A DNA stretch of 8,482 bases, taken from assembly GCA_945863085.1 (NCBI GenBank), contig CAMBCD010000101.1, forward strand, positions 1-8,482. The letters run 5' to 3'. The notes beneath the pieces were generated by a model. The model was not told the origin of the DNA, made no database searches, and worked only from the letters and a program-made list of their open reading frames with translations. This DNA is from Bordetella parapertussis. Its GTDB lineage: Bacteria > Pseudomonadota > Gammaproteobacteria > Burkholderiales > SG8-41. Position numbers and translations under genes: made by a program. Position 1 is the stretch's first letter, and the number at the start of each line of letters is the position of its first letter. Positions 5,395-8,482 of this stretch are shown one piece after another.

Positions 5395-7590
5395 CCTTTG
5401 CGGTCGCCAGCGCTTGAGCAGCAGCGAATTGCTGACCACCGATACCGAACTCATTGCCATCGCTGCGCCGGCGATCACCGGGTTGAGCAGGCCGGCTGCC
5501 GCCAGCGGGATGCCCAGTGCGTTGTAAATGAACGCAAAAAACAGGTTCTGCTTTATTTTGCGAAAAGTCGCGCGCGACAGCACCACGGCGTCCACCGCGC
5601 TCAGCAGGTCGCTGCGCATCAGGGTCACGTCTGCGGCGTGGATTGCAACATCGGAACCGGCGCCGATGGCGAAACTGACCTGCGCGGCGGCCAGTGCCGG
5701 CGCGTCGTTGACGCCGTCGCCGATCATGCCCACCACACGGCCTTCCGCTTTCAGCGCGGCAATGCGTTGCGCCTTGTCCTGTGGCAGCAGTTCCGCCTCG
5801 AATGAAGAAACCCCGGCCTCGCGGGCGATGCGCTCCGCCGTGCGCCGGTTGTCGCCGGTAAGCATGATGACGGTGATGCCCAGCGCCTGCAGCGCAGCGA
5901 CTGCAGTTACCGAGGTCGGCCGCAGCGGATCGGCAATGGCGATCAGGCCGAGCACACGGTTGTCGTGGGCGACGCCGATCACGGTTTTGCCCTGGTCCTG
6001 CAGTCGCGTAACAGTTTGCACATCAAAGGCCAGTCCGGCGTCGGCCAGCAGCCGCGGTGAACCGAGCAGTGCGGCGGTGCCGTCGAGCAGGGCGCGCACG
6101 CCTTTGCCGGTGACGGCTGAAAAATCCTGCACTGCCGGTGCGATGATGCCGCGGTCGCGGGCGTGACCGAGGATGGCACGCGCCAGCGGATGTTCTGAAC
6201 CGGCCTCCAGCGCGGCGGCGACGCGCAACAGCACATTTTCGTTGATGCCTTCGCCGGCGACGATGTCGGTCACTGCGGGTTTGCCCTGGGTCAGCGTGCC
6301 GGTCTTGTCGACGACCAGGGTGTCGATATGGCCGGCGTGTTCCAGCGCTTCGGCATTCTTGATCAGCACACCCGCACGCGCCCCGGCGCCGCTGCCGACC
6401 ATGATCGCGGTCGGCGTGGCGAGCCCGAGTGCGCAGGGGCAGGCGATCACCAGCACGGCAACGGCATTGACCCTGGCCGTGGTGAAATCGCCGCTGAACC
6501 ACCACCAGCCGATGAAGGTCAGCAATGCAATCACCACCACCACCGGCACGAACACGCCGGAGATGACATCAGCCAGGCGCTGGATCGGGGCCTTGGAGCC
6601 CTGGGCTTCTTCGACCAGGCGGATGATCCCGGCCAGCGCGGTATTGGCACCGACGCCGGTGGCGCTGCAGCGGAGCAGGCCCTGGGCGTTGATGGTTGCG
6701 GCATAAACCGGACTGCCGGTGGTTTTTGTGACGGGCAGGCTTTCGCCGGTGAGCATGGCCTCGTCGATGCTGGATGATCCGTCGATCACCTTGCCGTCGA
6801 CCGGCACCGCTTCGCCGGGACGCACCACGAACACATCACCGACGCGGATGTCGGCGACGGGGATTTCGACGATGCCGCCGTCGCGTTCGATGCGTGCTGT
6901 CTTGGGTTGCAGGCGGATCAGTTCCTCGATCGCCGCCGAAGCGCGGGCGCGGGCGCGGGACTCCAGCAGTTTGCCGAGGAAGACCAGCGTGATGATGCTG
7001 ACCGCGGCTTCAAAATAGAGATGTCCGTCCAGTCCGGCGAGTACCACGGCGGCGCTGTAGAAATACGCCATGCTGGTGCCCAGCGCGATCAGCACGTCCA
7101 TGTTGGCGCCGCCGCCGCGCAGTGCGTGCCAGGCGCCGACATAAAACCGGCGGCCGATCCAGAACTGCACGGGCGTGGCAATCAGCAGTTGCGCCATCGG
7201 CGGCAGCCAGGCAGCGTGGTGAGCGCCGCTGAGCATGTACAGCATCAGCGCGAAAAATGGCAGCGTCAGCACGGCCGAAATGGTGAACAGCCGCAGGTCG
7301 CGTTGATAGGCGGTGACACGTTCGGCCTTGCGCGCGGCATCGTCGCCGGCCACGGGGATTTGCGCGTCATAACCGGCCTTGCGGATGGCGGCGATCAGGT
7401 CGGCGGGGGTGATGCTTCCCGCGGCATATTCGACATGGGCTTTTTCGGTGGCGAAGTTCACCGCGGCCTTCACATCGGGCAGGCGGTTCAGGGTTTTTTC
7501 TATGCGCGCGGCACAGGCGGCACAGGTCATGCCGGTGACTGGCAGGTCGATGACCGCGGACGTTTTTTCAGGGTGGGTGATGGTATTCAT
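5389..7590 (-). CDS. copA: Cu(I)-exporting P1B-type ATPase CopA
   Basis: CopA is an inner-membrane pump that uses ATP to move Cu(I) out of the cytoplasm. The 733-residue protein has one N-terminal HMA domain ([13 protein letters not shown], Cys23 and Cys26). The P-type ATPase motifs follow in order: TGES (281-284) in the actuator domain, the membrane CPC at 384-386, DKTGT with phosphorylated Asp428, SEHPLA (465-470) in the nucleotide domain, MLTGDN (577-582 region) and GDGVNDAP (624-631). The membrane YN pair (689-690) and MAMSSVS (711-717) complete the Cu(I)-specific (P1B-1) signature and exclude a Zn/Cd/Pb pump. The start is ATG 7590. An upstream in-frame TTG at 7626 is rejected because it would read through the operator and the predicted -35. 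There is no properly spaced Shine-Dalgarno, so the message may be leaderless. It is the first gene of copA-copZ-csoR. Confidence 0.96.
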   Translation of the reverse strand: MNTITHPEKTSAVIDLPVTGMTCAACAARIEKTLNRLPDVKAAVNFATEKAHVEYAAGSITPADLIAAIRKAGYDAQIPVAGDDAARKAERVTAYQRDLRLFTISAVLTLPFFALMLYMLSGAHHAAWLPPMAQLLIATPVQFWIGRRFYVGAWHALRGGGANMDVLIALGTSMAYFYSAAVVLAGLDGHLYFEAAVSIITLVFLGKLLESRARARASAAIEELIRLQPKTARIERDGGIVEIPVADIRVGDVFVVRPGEAVPVDGKVIDGSSSIDEAMLTGESLPVTKTTGSPVYAATINAQGLLRCSATGVGANTALAGIIRLVEEAQGSKAPIQRLADVISGVFVPVVVVIALLTFIGWWWFSGDFTTARVNAVAVLVIACPCALGLATPTAIMVGSGAGARAGVLIKNAEALEHAGHIDTLVVDKTGTLTQGKPAVTDIVAGEGINENVLLRVAAALEAGSEHPLARAILGHARDRGIIAPAVQDFSAVTGKGVRALLDGTAALLGSPRLLADAGLAFDVQTVTRLQDQGKTVIGVAHDNRVLGLIAIADPLRPTSVTAVAALQALGITVIMLTGDNRRTAERIAREAGVSSFEAELLPQDKAQRIAALKAEGRVVGMIGDGVNDAPALAAAQVSFAIGAGSDVAIHAADVTLMRSDLLSAVDAVVLSRATFRKIKQNLFFAFIYNALGIPLAAAGLLNPVIAGAAMAMSSVSVVSNSLLLKRWRPQRR

Positions 7591-7596
7591 GCGCTC

Positions 7597-7626
7597 AGCA
7601 TATACCCCTATAGGGTATATATGCAA
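7597..7626 (-). promoter_or_regulatory. Predicted copA promoter
   Basis: Reading on the minus strand, TTGCAT at 7626-7621 can serve as -35. TATGCT at 7602-7597 (18-bp spacer) or TATATG at 7604-7599 (16-bp spacer) can serve as -10. Transcription would start at about 7590-7592, at or within 2 nt of the copA ATG. An A/T-rich tract (7641-7663) upstream resembles an UP element. This is inferred from consensus matches and from the operator placement. Confidence 0.55.
7600..7620. promoter_or_regulatory. CsoR-type operator in the copA promoter
   Basis: A 21-bp inverted repeat has arms ATATACCC and GGGTATAT, perfect over 8 bp each, around the 5-bp centre CTATA. It contains the perfect palindrome CCCTATAGGG at 7606-7615. 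A GC tract flanked by A/T in each half is the known form of CsoR-family operators. It fills the spacer between the predicted -35 and -10, where a bound repressor would block RNA polymerase. The cognate regulator is encoded at the end of the same operon, so the circuit is probably autoregulatory. Confidence 0.85.
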
Positions 7627-7708
7627 TATGCAGCGCGGTGTTTTTTATTTAATTAAACAAAATCAACAGGTTATTTGCTTTTACCGGCAGAGGCAGCCGA
7701 GTTGCCAT

Positions 7709-7736
7709 AAAAAAAGCGCCCCGGCGGAGCGCTTTT
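7709..7736 (-). terminator. Intrinsic terminator of the glycine-zipper gene
   Basis: On the minus strand the stem AAAAGCGC / GCGCTTTT (7736-7729 with 7719-7712) encloses a 9-nt loop and runs into seven consecutive U residues (7715-7709). It starts 17 nt after the stop codon at 7754. It lies upstream of the copA promoter and should insulate the copper operon from readthrough. The plus strand has a shorter T run, so weak bidirectional activity is possible. Confidence 0.88.
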
Positions 7737-7753
7737 ATTGACGCCGCAGGCTA

Positions 7754-8404
7754 TCAGCCTGACGTCAGCGTACCGTTCACGACGCGCACTTTTCCGCCGA
7801 CCTGGAAGGCGGGTTGTGTATCGAAGGAGAAAGTGCGGGTGCTGCCGTCATCCATGTTGACGACGACATCGTAGTGCGTGGTCGATTTCATGGTTTTTTC
7901 GACCTGGTGGCCGGCATAAGCGCCACCCGCCGCACCGGCGACAGTGGCGATTTTTTTACCGCTACCACCGCCGACCTGGTTACCCAGTACGCCACCCAGT
8001 ACGCCGCCTGCGATTGCGCCGAGCCCGCTGCCTTCGCCTTTTTCCTTGATCGTGTTCACGCTGACCACGACGCCGCAGTTGTTGCACATCGGAGCGGGTT
8101 TTGCTTGTTCAACGGGCGCTGGCGACTGGCTGGCGACCTTGGCAGGCGCCTTTGATTCTGTGTGTTTGGCCGGTGCCTTCGGCTTCGATGATGCAGGCGC
8201 GGATTTGGATGCCGGGGCGACGGGCTCCGTGACAGCGCTTGCGGATTTTGTATCGGCGATGCCGGACTGCAAGGTCGTATCACTGCTCTTGGACAGTGAA
8301 CTGGGTACGAGACCGGTCATGATGCCGATGCCGACGAGGCTGAATACCGTCACCGACACCGCGGCAATGGCGACGAGCGGATTGATTTTGCTGGATTCCG
8401 ACAT
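7754..8404 (-). CDS. Membrane-anchored glycine-zipper 2TM domain protein (function unknown)
   Basis: The 216-residue protein has a short polar N-terminus, one hydrophobic segment (residues about 9-31) that is probably an uncleaved anchor, and an Ala/Pro/Lys/Ser-rich linker (about 40-105). A CxxC pair follows in MCNNCG (Cys107, Cys110). Next comes a glycine-zipper 2TM domain (about 126-170) like that of SlyB and Rickettsia 17-kDa antigen proteins, and a C-terminal beta-rich segment (YDVVVNMDDGSTRTF). Two perfect tandem 12-bp repeats at 7982-8005 encode GVLG twice inside the zipper. No lipobox is seen, so unlike SlyB it does not look lipidated. The start at ATG 8404 has a strong AAGGAG at 8416-8411; the longer open frame to 8482 is not supported. 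Orientation suggests a periplasmic domain with a role in the envelope, but the actual function cannot be told. Confidence 0.85.
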   Translation of the reverse strand: MSESSKINPLVAIAAVSVTVFSLVGIGIMTGLVPSSLSKSSDTTLQSGIADTKSASAVTEPVAPASKSAPASSKPKAPAKHTESKAPAKVASQSPAPVEQAKPAPMCNNCGVVVSVNTIKEKGEGSGLGAIAGGVLGGVLGNQVGGGSGKKIATVAGAAGGAYAGHQVEKTMKSTTHYDVVVNMDDGSTRTFSFDTQPAFQVGGKVRVVNGTLTSG

Positions 8405-8410
8405 GATGTT

Positions 8411-8416
8411 CTCCTT
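8411..8416 (-). promoter_or_regulatory. Strong ribosome binding site of the glycine-zipper gene
   Basis: AAGGAG lies 6 nt before ATG 8404 and selects that start over the longer open frame. The upstream stretch to the window end (8417-8482) has no convincing -35/-10 pair that I can defend, so the promoter may lie further right. Confidence 0.8.
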
Positions 8417-8482
8417 TTTTGGTTCAGTGGAACATCGCCATCGTACTGCGCGGCGGGGCGGCTTGCACGTGAATAAAATCAC

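Noticed and set aside
7591..7626. N-terminal extension of copA from a TTG codon
   Set aside because: The codons would consist of the -35 and the CsoR operator itself; the ATG at 7590 gives a normal CopA N-terminus.
8417..8482. Promoter for the glycine-zipper gene, and an in-frame extension to the window edge
   Set aside because: TACGAT could be a weak -10 but no matching -35 is found, and the open frame lacks a supported start compared with ATG 8404.

Overview
The window is a GC-rich chromosomal segment carrying conserved proteobacterial housekeeping genes. The bamD / rluD / pgeF cluster and a class I-type PHA synthase point to a Beta- or Gammaproteobacterium. I cannot name the genus from sequence alone. 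Almost everything reads on the minus strand; bamD is the only plus-strand gene I can support. I see no tRNA, rRNA, CRISPR array, transposase or phage gene.

Right-to-left on the minus strand, a divergent pair (bamD to the right, rluD to the left) shares a very short, overlapping start region near 3860-3945. From rluD the minus-strand genes run rluD (2938-3894), pgeF (2165-2941, ATGA-coupled to rluD), a ZIP-family metal permease (1316-2110, GTG start) and the first 399 codons of phaC (1-1199, cut by the window edge). This covers 23S rRNA pseudouridylation, peptidoglycan quality control, divalent metal uptake and PHA polymerisation. The plus-strand gene bamD (3912-4730) encodes an outer-membrane assembly lipoprotein and converges on the copper operon.

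The second block is a compact copper-homeostasis operon on the minus strand: copA (Cu(I) P1B-ATPase, 5389-7590), copZ (68-residue copper chaperone, 5096-5302) and csoR (Cu(I)-sensing repressor with a Cys-His-Cys signature, 4762-5118). A near-perfect CsoR-type operator (7600-7620) fills the spacer of the predicted copA promoter. Repressor, chaperone and pump therefore probably form one self-regulated unit: CsoR represses until Cu(I) binds, CopZ carries Cu(I), and CopA exports it.

The right end holds a membrane-anchored glycine-zipper protein (7754-8404) with its own strong ribosome binding site and a good intrinsic terminator (7709-7736) that separates it from the copper operon.

The least ordinary structure is in the copA-copZ gap. 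Tandem 7-bp units (TGGTRAY) occur there as two opposed arrays that would fold into a long RNA hairpin, running from the copA stop codon to just before the copZ ribosome binding site. The gene content itself looks conventional, and I found no convincing evidence of a wholly new system.
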